This document shows, in pieces, positions 55,804 to 64,000 of a DNA stretch of 64,000 bases. The notes beneath the pieces were generated by a model, which did no database searches, was not told the DNA's origin, and saw nothing but the letters and a program-made list of their open reading frames with translations. Every line of letters starts with the position of its first letter. Positions within the stretch are counted from its first letter, which is position 1. The position numbers and the translations under genes are program-made. Source of the stretch: Branchipolynoe longqiensis (lineage: Eukaryota > Annelida > Polychaeta > Phyllodocida > Polynoidae). Location of the stretch: positions 992,001-1,056,000 of the forward strand of contig CM059191.1 of assembly GCA_030323885.1 (NCBI GenBank). Direction: 5' to 3'.

Positions 55804-56767
55804 TCTGCCGGCCCCCCCGGGCCAGCCCGGAGGGCCATAGCCGGCGCATCACCTACACCCCTGCCGACAACCGACAACCCCATGACTACCATCGACCTCG
55901 ATGCCCGCAACCCCACACGCCCAGAAAAAGCCACCGGCCTGCAGCCGGAAAGCCACCGGACCCGGACCGCAAGGAGCACCAACGGCTCTCCCGCGGCACC
56001 AACGGCTCACACGCGGCCCAAGCACGGAGTTCTAGGCGCTGACCACCACAGCCCTAGCCGCTCCACCCACAACTCCCATGACACAGCCGGGGACCATCAC
56101 CCCGACCCTCCGGCCCCAGACGACGCCCGCACTGACCAAAAACCCTCCCTAGACATCACAGCCGCCGACCATCACGCCGGCTGCCAGGCGTACGCCTGCA
56201 GACATCACAACCACCGACCTCCCCCGGCGACACCGCCTTCCTCAACCCCCCCGACCCTCCCCCCCGAGCCATGAGGACTTTGCCGCCCCCCTCTCCGACC
56301 CTCGCCGCACCTCCTCCCCCACCCCCGCCAACCACCACCCGCGCAGCTCTCCGGGAAGCGGGCCTCCCCAACTTTTGGCCGCCCGCATCCCTGTGTCGCC
56401 GACGTAGGCCCCAGACTCATCACGACATCCAAGACCATCACCGCCCCCGACGCCCAAGCCTTCCCCCGCGCGGGGGTCCCCCTCACCGACATCAGGGCCC
56501 TGGACCCCAGAGGCGGTGCACACCTCCGTGCCCCGCCCCGCCCCCTCGGGCGCGCCTCGAGCCCTCTCCTCCCTTTTGGTGGAGGGCTCATTGGCGCCCC
56601 TCACCACAAACAATAAGCTCCCTCCGAGCTCTCTAGTCGTAAGCTACTCTTTCTTGCTTTCACCGCATTTTGACATTTGTATATAGCCTGTGATTATTTT
56701 CCCTGTTGTTCTGAGGCGTTCAATAAAGCGCCTTCTTTCCACCCCCGCCTTGCTTTCTTCCTTTTCG
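55804..56767 (+). other. 3' non-coding region of the GC-rich element
   Basis: CpG- and proline-codon-rich sequence in which all frames look open because stops are rare. No domain. Ends with TTCAATAAAGCGCC, T-rich DNA and the CGCAT duplication. Confidence 0.6.
56720..56727 (+). terminator. Polyadenylation signal of the GC-rich element
   Basis: AATAAA followed by GCGCCTTCTTTCC. A GT-rich stretch (CCCTGTTGTTCTG) precedes it. Confidence 0.55.
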
Positions 56768-56772
56768 CGCAT

Positions 56773-56990
56773 CAGTCATTGACCTTTCTTTTCTGAAGCC
56801 ATTTTGTTGGGTGGCTAAATAGTTTGTGTCCTCAAGAAATGTTTTTATTTGGTCGTGAATTATCTGTTCAATTATTCTGCCAGGGAGAGGTAGTATGGAT
56901 ATTGGCCACAGCTCATCACAGGACTTTGGGTTACCTACCTGTTTCAATCACAAAATCGCTTTATTTCAATAGCAATGCAAGCTATGCTCA
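56773..56990 (-). pseudogene. LINE D, RT N-terminal part
   Basis: QVGNPKSCDELWPISILPLP, GRIIEQIIHDQIKTFLED and NGFRKERSMTDA match RT blocks 1-3 (YRPISILPLPGK..., QGGFRKxxS). Ends at the 5-bp duplication and resumes at 54329. Confidence 0.8.
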
Positions 56991-56999
56991 AAATATACA

Positions 57000-57850
57000 T
57001 TGGATTGATATTGCCATGGATAGTGTCACTAAAACTGAAAGAAAACGCTGTCATTTTATTTAATTGTCTTCTTGTGTGCCTTTAAACATTTGGTACTGGG
57101 ATGGACACCACCGGTGAGGAACGTTGCTACATTTTAGTCACTAAAATATCAGAGGAAATTAATTTTATTTGCTTTTTTTCCTTTTAGCATAGGTAATTAC
57201 ATTCTTAAAGATGCATCAGGCACCCACGGTTCCTCCTTTATCATCGTTCATTGACGAGAATTTGTCCATTTCTTGATTAAATGAGTTGACTTGTTATATT
57301 GGGAGTGGGCACACCAAGTATGTGTCAGTGTTGAAAAAAAGCGATTTCACTTTTTGATTTTGATCTTATAATGAATAACAATACAAAAATATGTCCTACG
57401 TAACATGGAAATTAAACACACAAAAGAGACACATCCATAACATCAATTTTAACATACACAACACATTCAAACTAGATTTATTTGATTAGAGTTAAGCAAA
57501 CAAAATGTCTTAAAAGAAAACAGTTGACAAAAAATAAGTGTGTAAATTTTAGTGTAAAATTGTAAATGTGTAAAACTTTATATTTTTACTAAAGCACAAA
57601 ATCATATAAATATACGTTTAATACGTTTGTGGGATAGATTAAATGCATTTAGTATGTCTAACATACTTAATAACAAAAGTCAACAATAATTATTTGACTT
57701 GCTATAATTATAAACAAAAGAAAAAATGTATTATGTCCCACACAACATGGATACCAAATATGTGGTACCCAGTTTCAAAGAACGACCCATATAACCTAAC
57801 TACGGCTAAGCTAAGCCTTAATCACACTTTGGGTTATCAAAAGCATACAA
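57000..57850. other. Intergenic AT-rich DNA, no gene recognised
   Basis: No coding signal or known repeat. Confidence 0.5.
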
Positions 57851-57859
57851 TGATACATC

Positions 57860-58600
57860 ATTACACGTGTACAATTAAGGCAGTGGCTACGCGGATGTGA
57901 GCCGTATTCGTAGCCTGCCGTTCTAGATGTACGGCAGTGTCTGCACATGCGCCTTAGTTCCTGACATATCTTTAGCCTCTGTGGCTACGCATACGTGAGC
58001 TTATGGCAAAACTTCGAATTTATTCAAAACTAATAGAAATACAATTTGGCATAAACATGTATTCACACATGCAATATAATGATCTGATGAATATATCTGA
58101 GACAAAACTAGCCATATTTAAACATTTTGAGCTAAGAAACATACAATTGCACACAAAACAACTGGCAGCAAAGCAAAGCAGTGTTGGCAGCAAAGCAAAG
58201 GCTATGGCCATTGAGTTTGCCAATATGCATAGGGCAAAACTTTGATTTCATTCAAAATTAATTAATTTTTTTAAATACATAACAATTTGGCACCAATAAT
58301 ATTATAATGAATATGTTTAAGACACAATTCTCCATAATTAAGCATTTTTAGCTAAGAAATAAACAATTTCAGTCACTCTACAGGCTGATGTTTACATCAC
58401 CATTGATTAGACATAAGTAATTCTTGTTCTAAATATTAAAATGTCAAATGTGTCAACAAAAACTTGCTGGATAAAAGATTAATATCCTAATTTATTATAT
58501 TTTTAGTTGGTATTCTATGTTTCAAACAAGAGCTCAGATGAGCTGAAAGTAGCACATTTCATAGCTGCACATCCGCATTGCTCAATGTCAACAGTGTAAG
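57860..58600 (+). repeat. Interspersed repeat family D, second copy
   Basis: GGCTACGCGGATGTGAGCCG, GGCCATTGAGTTTGCCAATA, TAAGCATTTTTAGCTAAGAA, TCACTCTACAGGCTGATGTT and AAGTAATTCTTGTTCTAAAT. Mirrors 36390-37110. Contains an internal tandem AGCAAAGCAGTGTTGGC-like pair (58170-58200). Confidence 0.65.
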
Positions 58601-59490
58601 TGGCAAATTTCAAACGGACACGCGCCATGCGTGCGCATCCTCACGTACACATAGACCGCCAGGCTATGCGTATGGCTCATGTATGCCAAGACTAAGTAGA
58701 TCAGCTAAAATTTCAAAACACAACAAACAGTATAAATTCTAGATAAAAGATTCACCCGGTACCACTTGTAGTACACGGAAGACCAGCCTTATATAAAAAC
58801 GGTAGAAAAATCGGGCTAATGAATTGAGTCGTTATGAGAGCCTAATTTCACGATCTAAGAAGCAACAATTATTCTTTGTATATATGTCTTCATGTTTACC
58901 CGCTACTTCTGAGTTGGAAAATATAATAAAACATATACTTTAATGCAATTTAAAAGTGAAATCGACGGCATTCTCTGGCTGCCATCTTGTCATTTTTTCA
59001 ATCTCTCCCATTTCACCAACTCTATGCTCATATAAGTAACCATTTGACACTGGTGCCAGGCATTCTACTTCTTGTTCCATACTAACCTATTTTCCCCCGT
59101 ATTTACACTACGTTGTCGTTCACCCGTGTACTACAAGTAACGGGTGAATCTTTTGTCTATATAAATTCAAGCTCTTTCAACAGATCTTGCTGAGACAAAC
59201 TCAAATCTGTTGTAATTTTGAAAATATCTTAATAGGGGAGAAAGTTATGGCATTTCTAATGTCAGCTTAATTGTTAAATTTAGTCTGGATTCACCTTTAT
59301 AATAAACTGTGACCCATGCCACATTGCTACAGCTTTGTATGCTCTAAGTATTTTGATTTGTATTTTCGTTGACACTGGGTCACCTTCTTTCCAGTGATAT
59401 AACATTCATGAAAATATTCCAATGCAAATGTACTTTAATCAAGGCCGGAATGGTGAAAATGCAGGAACATTTTACCAATGACACAGTGAC
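58600..59490. other. Intergenic, no gene recognised
   Basis: A possible foldback: GATTCACCCGGTACCACTTG, then TAGTACACGG (58750) against CCGTGTACTACAAGTAACGG, then GTGAATC (59122). So about 30 bp at 58749-58778 is mirrored at 59122-59150, enclosing 350 bp. Confidence 0.55.
58735..59165. mobile_element. MITE with about 30-bp inverted ends
   Basis: TAGATAAAAGATTCACCCGG near 58740 and the inverse CGGGTGAATCTTTTGTCTA near 59139 bound about 430 bp with no ORF. Confidence 0.75.
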
Positions 59491-59494
59491 CGAC

Positions 59495-59825
59495 GCTTGT
59501 TTGTTTGTTGTTTTACGTCCTAGCAACATCTAAGGTCATATCAGGATGGGTACCGACTTGTGACAGTGCGCACTCATGGTGGCTTTATAGTGCTGTCCTA
59601 CTGGGAAACCAGGCCGCGGGTACCATGACCTGGTATCCCACTCAGTCACATTATCCTGACACTGAGCACACCAGTCCTTGCCCTGTCCTAATAATGCTGA
59701 GCACCTGGCTAGGAAGCAACAAGTATCAATTTTTAAATCATTGGTTTGACTCGACCGGGGTTCAAACCCAAGACCCCACGATCTACCAGCACGGGAGACG
59801 GACGACACGTCCCAATCGGAATCTG
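59495..59825 (-). mobile_element. SINE family B, best-preserved copy
   Basis: TGTTTGTTGTTTTACGTCCT, AACATCTAAGGTCATATCAG, CACTCATGGTGGCTTTATAG, CTGACACTGAGCACACCAGT, CACCTGGCTAGGAAGCAACA and GGTTTGACTCGACCGGGGTT. On the - strand the right end reads as a tRNA-like head with box B GGTTTGAACCCC. Confidence 0.87.
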
Positions 59826-59829
59826 ACAT

Positions 59830-60320
59830 ACCTACCTAGACACTACATCCAATTAATTGGTCAGGATTATCTAGACGCACATCCTGATAATGATGCAAAT
59901 CATTACTTATTTGATGGTAGTCAAAGTTTTTGCACTGAAATGACTGTCTTACGCTGCGTCACTCCATCGTCGAGTGTTAACTTTTACTTTTGATTGCCCG
60001 ACCCGAGTTCGTTTACTTTGAGCAATGGCAATGCGGATGTGCAGCTATTCGCGATGTCGGACATCCGGGCACTTTTGGGGTTCACGGCGCGCGAAGGGTA
60101 AAACAAATGCCAGTCTCATAGAGACAACATTAAAACTACCCTAACTATCACAGGAATTTGTGCTTTGAAAGCAAATTTCTTTTGTTTCTATTAAATAGTT
60201 CAGATCTTTCTCTACAATTTCACATTCAGCTTTTTTTTTATCAGCCAATTGGAAGTTCTTGAATTTATTTTGCGAAAATAGTTTTTGAGGCCATGATCTG
60301 GTAAGGCTAACAGTAACACT
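59830..60320. other. Intergenic, no gene recognised
   Basis: No coding signal. TTTGGGGTTCACGGCGCGCG near 60075 is locally GC-rich. Confidence 0.5.
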
Positions 60321-60324
60321 GGCA

Positions 60325-60490
60325 GTGACACTCAGAATATCCCAACTTTCACTATTATCTCTGTTTTTAATACTTTCAGAGTAAATTGCTCTTAGGTTAC
60401 ATTAAATACTTCAGATCTTCCTCTTCAATCACGAATTAAGATATTTTTAATCGATCAGATGAAAGCTTTTAAATTTATTTTACAAAAATA
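60325..60490 (+). repeat. Dispersed repeat E, copy 1
   Basis: ACACTCAGAATATCCCAACT, TCACTATTATCTCTGTTTTT, GCTCTTAGGTTACATTAAAT and TCGATCAGATGAAAGC. Copy 2 is at 62395-62575. Confidence 0.85.
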
Positions 60491-60499
60491 AATGTCGCA

Positions 60500-61220
60500 T
60501 AGACATAGCATTGCTGCAGCGCACATCACTGCAGTATTTTACCCTTCGAGGGCTAGTTTCCGGGGTTGTGACGTCATGCCGACATCGAGAATGAAATGTG
60601 CTACTTTCAGCTCAATGACAATGCATTGATTAGCATCGACAGGTCTGTGCAGGCATTATTTCATATATAATGGGAGCCAGGATGTAAACAAGGTGGAGAT
60701 ATGGGAGGAGCCTCCCGTAATTACCGCTCTAAATTCTACCAGTGTTTAGAGGCAAAAGCATGACATGATGAAACTGACATTATTTATTATTAATCAATTT
60801 GAATTTAATGAATAATTATAATGTTAGACTTGGTCTTGCTCTTGACATGGGCGGGTTGACAACGTATGGACGTAAAAACTGACGCCTCGTAAGCAATTGC
60901 TACGTATAATGATATATTGGAGGCTTCTGGCATGGTGTGAGTAATGTAATAACATCTCAAAACACTGCGCAGTAAAAGCACGGGTGACGGGGGAGTTATT
61001 GTCGTTGGTGGCGCCAAGCTAAGGACTAAGGAGTGTAATGTTGTTGGCACATGTCAGTGTAACTCAACTCCAAATAACTATCAACTATAGTCGTTATTAA
61101 CTGCCAACAAAGAAATCACACCTTGGTTGTTTGAATCAGACATACAACACTAACCTTGTTTACAAGTATGCTTAAACTTCAAAGATTAAATTCTCTTTTA
61201 AAATGCTCCGTTTGCCGTTT
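60500..61220. other. Intergenic, no gene recognised
   Basis: AT-rich with short family D phrases (AATGACAATGCATTGATTAG at 60614). Confidence 0.5.
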
Positions 61221-61224
61221 TGTG

Positions 61225-61335
61225 CTCAACATTCCCAGTCGCTTCAAAATGGCGTAATCTAAGCCACAGCGCATGCGCGTTTTAACTCACAGGCAGACAC
61301 TTCCGGTTATGTAGCTTGTTACTGACGTTCTCATG
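61225..61335. promoter_or_regulatory. Candidate CpG promoter: YY1-, NRF1- and ETS-like sites
   Basis: Within about 100 bases lie TCAAAATGGCG (YY1-like), GCGCATGCGCG (NRF1-like) and ACTTCCGG (ETS-like), a set typical of TATA-less housekeeping promoters. NUP98 is the only recognised gene transcribed leftward from this side, about 9.6 kb away, and its first noncoding exon is unplaced. Linking the two is speculation; the sites might belong to an unseen gene to the right. Confidence 0.35.
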
Positions 61336-61838
61336 TTCTTCCAGTTCGAACGTTGGCTGCTCTCCGCTAGTTTTATACTCATACTGGGCGTAATCGATTA
61401 ATCGACTCTGGTCACCCGAGCCACTTTTTGGCGCGTGCGCACATCCTGCAGACTCGGGTCGAATAACCGAATAAGCTTCTGCACACTCTGGTTGGAAAAA
61501 ATGGTGGCTTAATCTAAAACCTAATTATTTGTTTTAATAACCAATATAAGTACAGCAAAATAGGATTTAAAGTATTTTAGGATCATATAAGCTGACAATC
61601 TGGGTTATTTTAAAAAAAGCATTAAAACTATGAATAGGACTTGTAGTGGTAGCTACAGGTACAAGCTCAGGTGTGACGTCATCGTTCCTAGCAAACCCCA
61701 GCTAAGAGGTGGGTTACTGGTGTCGGGTCGTTTTGCACACGGCACGTGTTTTTGTCGACTCCACTCGCGGTGTTCGATTTGAAATTCAGACGACTCGGGT
61801 GACCCGAGTCGCCCGGTGTCATGGTATACAACCCCTGC

Positions 61839-62160
61839 CTGGGCCGCGTTCAGGCTCCGTCTCGGAGGCGCCTCGGAGGCGCCCGTGACGTCAGGCTAGT
61901 CTGAACAACAACAGCCAGTTGGTCGCCTCGAAAATGGCCGCCCCCATAGGAGGCGGCCATTTGCATCGAAATGCTGCGCTCTGATTGGATGAAACCACTG
62001 CATGCGGCGGCCATTTTCGAGGCGCTGTTTGTCTCCAACCTGAAAAGGGAGGCGTCTCCGAGACGTCTCCGAGACGCACCCTGAACGGAAATAGGCCAAA
62101 AAGCATCGCCGAGACGTCGCCGAGGCGCCTCCGAGACGGACCCTGAACGCGGCCCTGATC
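61839..62160. mobile_element. MITE with GGGCCGCGTTCAGG ends
   Basis: Left GGGCCGCGTTCAGGCTCCGT and right (inverted) CAGGGCCGCGTTCAGGGTCC form ends, continuing CTCGGAGGCGCCTCGG. Interior mirrored AAAATGGCCGCC / GGCGGCCATTTTCGAGGCG. Probable 4-bp CCTG target duplication. No ORF; the long open frames here reflect GC content. Confidence 0.85.
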
Positions 62161-62244
62161 GCAGCCCCTGTCGTGGCTTCTGCGCATGCGCAGAGGTTGT
62201 AAACAAGCCCAGCTCGGCTGCAGAACGACTACACACTGCCAGTG

Positions 62245-62395
62245 TCTATTAAAGATTAATAGAAATGCACAACCCTAACCATATGAATTTAATATAATCT
62301 GTTCGTTGGATATGTTTTCTATATATGTTCCAGGGGGTTTGTTTCTAGGTGGTGTATAGTTTCATAGATATTTCACTTTTTCTGTATGAAGATTG
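62245..62395 (+). repeat. Single monomer of the 205-bp tandem family
   Basis: ATTAATAGAAATGCACAACC, AATTTAATATAATCTGTTCG, TGTTCCAGGGGGTTTGTTTC and GTATGAAGATTGCACTGAC match the monomers at 40908-41510. Confidence 0.8.
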
Positions 62396-62578
62396 CACTG
62401 ACACTCAGAATATCCCAACTTTCACTATTTAGTCTATTATCTCTGTTTTTAATACTTTCAGCATAAATTGCTCTTAGGTTACATTAAATACTTCAGATCT
62501 TCCTCTTCAATCGCGCATTAAGATATTTTTAATCGATCCACTGAAAGTCTTTTAATTTATTTTACAAAAATAAATGCT
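62395..62578 (+). repeat. Dispersed repeat E, copy 2
   Basis: Same blocks as 60325-60490, with small insertions. Confidence 0.85.
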
Positions 62579-62679
62579 TAGTCAACTGTCTTCACGGCAG
62601 GGGCTGCGATCAGGCAGGGGTTTTATACCATGACACCGGGTCGTGTTAATCGATTACGGCCACTCATACTCATCCGCTA

Positions 62680-64000
62680 CTGATTATGGTTAGGCTATGA
62701 GCCTGTATCAGGTCGAGGCCTGTCCAACTGTGACTTAACGGGGTCATAAGCATCAAATACTGGGTGTTTGCAATACTTATACTGCCTCCAATGCTTATCC
62801 AGCCTTGCTTTGAAAGCATTCAGGGATGGCGCATCCACAACCTCTGGAGGCAGACCGTTCCAGGCATTGACAATACGATAACTGTAAAACTGCTGTCTGA
62901 CACTCTTGTTCGTTCTCCCTTTCTTCAATTTGAATCTATGACCTCTGGTGTTGGTATCATCCATTTTTAGGTAATCAGCGACCATAGAGTACTTGCCTGT
63001 CAGGTGCTTATATGTCTCAATCATGTCGCCCCGAGCTCTTCGGTAGTAGAGACTAGGTAGATCTAAGGCACGAAGACGATCATGGTACGAGAGATTTTTC
63101 AGTGTGGGAGCAAGCTTTGTCGCACGGCGTTGGACATTTTCAATTAGTTCCATATCTTTCTTATATCGAGGGGTCCATGCGGTGTTGCCGTACTCAATAT
63201 GTGGCCGGACAAGTGAGGTATAGAGTGCCTTGATGGTATCACTATCTAGGTAAGCATATGAGCGTCTGATTAGTCGAAGCAGTTTATTGGCCTTGTTCAG
63301 TTTCTGCTCGCAGTGAGCACTGAAGGTTAATCCTGGATCGATATATACACCAAGGTCCTTTTCAAGATCCGTTGTTTCCAGTTCTACAGATTTTCAATCC
63401 TTCTGCCGGGTATAAGCAAATTTCGTGTTATTGGTGCCTAGATGCATGACCTTGCATTTTTCTGCATTGAATCTCAATTGCCATTGGTTTGCCCATTGTT
63501 CCAATTTAGTCAGGTCTGTCTGTAATGCCTCGGTGTCCTCAGGTGAGTTCACTGCCATGTACAATTTCGTATCATCTGCAAACATATGGATGAATGCGTG
63601 GACTACATCTGGCATGTCATTTACAAAACATATGAAGAGCAGGGGGCTGAGGATACTTCCTTGTGGTATTCCACTCAGGACCATTGCAATCAGGGATTTA
63701 ACTCCATTTACCACCACCTGTTGGTTTCTGGCATGGAGGAAATCCTTCACCCATGACCATAACTTGCCTGTTATACCGAAGCTATGAATCTTCATCAAGA
63801 GGCGTTGATGTGGAACAGAGTCAAACGCTTTGGCAAAATCTAGAATATTGCTTCCAGTATCGAGGGCTTCTGTCCACTTGTCGAGGACTGCTAGGAGCTG
63901 GGTGATGCATGATCGACCTTTGATAAAGCCATGTTGGCAGTTCGTCAATAGACTTTGTTCAACTAGATGTGTCATGATCTTATCTCGTATTAAGGATTCC
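62680..64000 (-). mobile_element. LINE F (APE/RT type), 3' part, runs off the window
   Basis: Holds an RT frame and its C-terminal region ending at 62695. The 5' part, including any endonuclease, lies beyond 64000. Different from LINEs B and D by its ILDFAKAFDSVPH and FADDTKLYM blocks. Confidence 0.85.
62695..63975 (-). pseudogene. LINE F reverse transcriptase, one nonsense codon
   Basis: Frame 63975-63394 carries CQHGFIKGRSCITQLL, ILDFAKAFDSVPHQRLL, LSGIPQGSILSPLLFICFVN and active-site MFADDTKLYMAV, then WQLRFNAEKCKVMHLGT. It meets TGA at 63394, then the same frame continues through KDLGVYIDPGLTFSAHCEQ, RPHIEYGNTAWTPRYKKDM and the C-terminal LPSLYYRRARGDMIETYKHL and WNGLPPEVVDAPSLNAFKAR to 62695. 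A single stop in about 427 codons means a recently inactivated copy, or an error in the sequence. Confidence 0.88.

Larger units (their letters stand above)
54335..56767 (+). mobile_element. GC-rich gag-only element inserted in LINE D
   Basis: About 2.43 kb of very GC-rich DNA with sharp edges inside a LINE reading frame and a 5-bp CGCAT duplication. It has a TATA-like CTTATAAGG at 54484, one long gag-like frame, and a poly-A signal AATAAA near 56722 just before the 3' end. No LTRs, RT, transposase or terminal direct repeat were seen. The outermost bases show weak inverted similarity (GATGCGAGGGAAGGAAGA versus GATGCGCGAAAAGGAAGA). Class unresolved: non-autonomous LTR/TRIM-like, DIRS-derived or other. 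Confidence 0.7.
61375..62672. mobile_element. Nested foldback-type element
   Basis: Outer ends GCGTAATCGATTAATCGACT (about 61388) and, inverted, GGCCGTAATCGATTAACACG (about 62660). Inner inverted arms CGGTGTCATGGTATACAACC with CCTGCCTG (61813-61840) are mirrored at 62612-62640. The left arm is split between CCTG and ATCGCAG by a 320-bp MITE. Also contains palindrome GACTCGGGTGACCCGAGTC (61791). Confidence 0.65.

Noticed and set aside
55804..56640. Several proline/arginine-rich ORFs on both strands
   Set aside because: Compositional open frames with no family feature and no consistent codon signal.
54335..56767. LTR retrotransposon or retroviral remnant
   Set aside because: The 5' and 3' ends show no direct-repeat similarity and there is no protease, RT or integrase.
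61850..62236. 128-codon arginine-rich ORF on the - strand
   Set aside because: It is the GC-rich MITE read through. No domain, and the opposite strand is open too.

Overview
This is animal nuclear DNA with GT-AG introns, dense retrotransposons, tRNA-derived SINEs and MITEs. The host genes are metazoan. The repeat content (tyrosine-recombinase retrotransposons, APE-type LINEs, a SINE beginning with the TTTGTTTAACGAC type of sequence) suggests a marine invertebrate, perhaps a mollusc or another lophotrochozoan. I cannot name the species.

Two host genes can be assembled exon by exon, with every splice phase matching. On the + strand, 2039-7987 holds the first five coding exons (about 163 aa) of coronin-7 (CORO7/POD-1): the start of the first WD40 propeller. 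On the - strand, 51637-23282 holds fifteen coding exons (about 827 aa) of NUP98. These carry FG/GLFG repeats, the GLEBS (Rae1-binding) segment, a 15-glutamine tract and the first half of the C-terminal autoproteolytic domain. The genes converge, and both lose their 3' ends towards a run of exactly 500 N at 21700-22199. The rest of coronin-7, the end of NUP98 and any Nup96 half must lie in the gap or elsewhere.

Between the genes (8.9-21.6 kb) is a nest of retrotransposons, all on the - strand. A Ngaro/DIRS-type element (11454-16357), with complete A1...B1-A2-B2 split direct repeats, sits inside the 3' UTR of an APE-RT LINE (11290-21.6 kb). That LINE sits against an older, truncated Ngaro-like element (8918-11290). 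The LINE ORF1 protein ends in what looks like a complete NADAR/YbiA-type domain, the most unusual observation here. The LINE 3' tail forms a hairpin that recurs, with compensatory base changes, at the 3' end of a tRNA-derived SINE subfamily.

NUP98 introns carry SINEs, MITEs, a minisatellite, a degenerate DIRS element (42.1-45.2 kb), a 2.3-kb terminal-inverted-repeat element built around repeated ACGCGTGTTTC...GTGACAC motifs (45823-48138), and a 5'-truncated LINE flanked by a target duplication (48.56-50.13 kb). Beyond NUP98 lie a foldback, a dead LINE split by a GC-rich gag-like element with its own TATA box and AATAAA (54335-56767), tandem-monomer repeats, a promoter-like cluster near 61.2-61.3 kb, a nested foldback, and a nearly intact LINE reverse transcriptase running off the right edge. 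No rRNA, canonical tRNA gene, CRISPR array or bacterial operon was seen.
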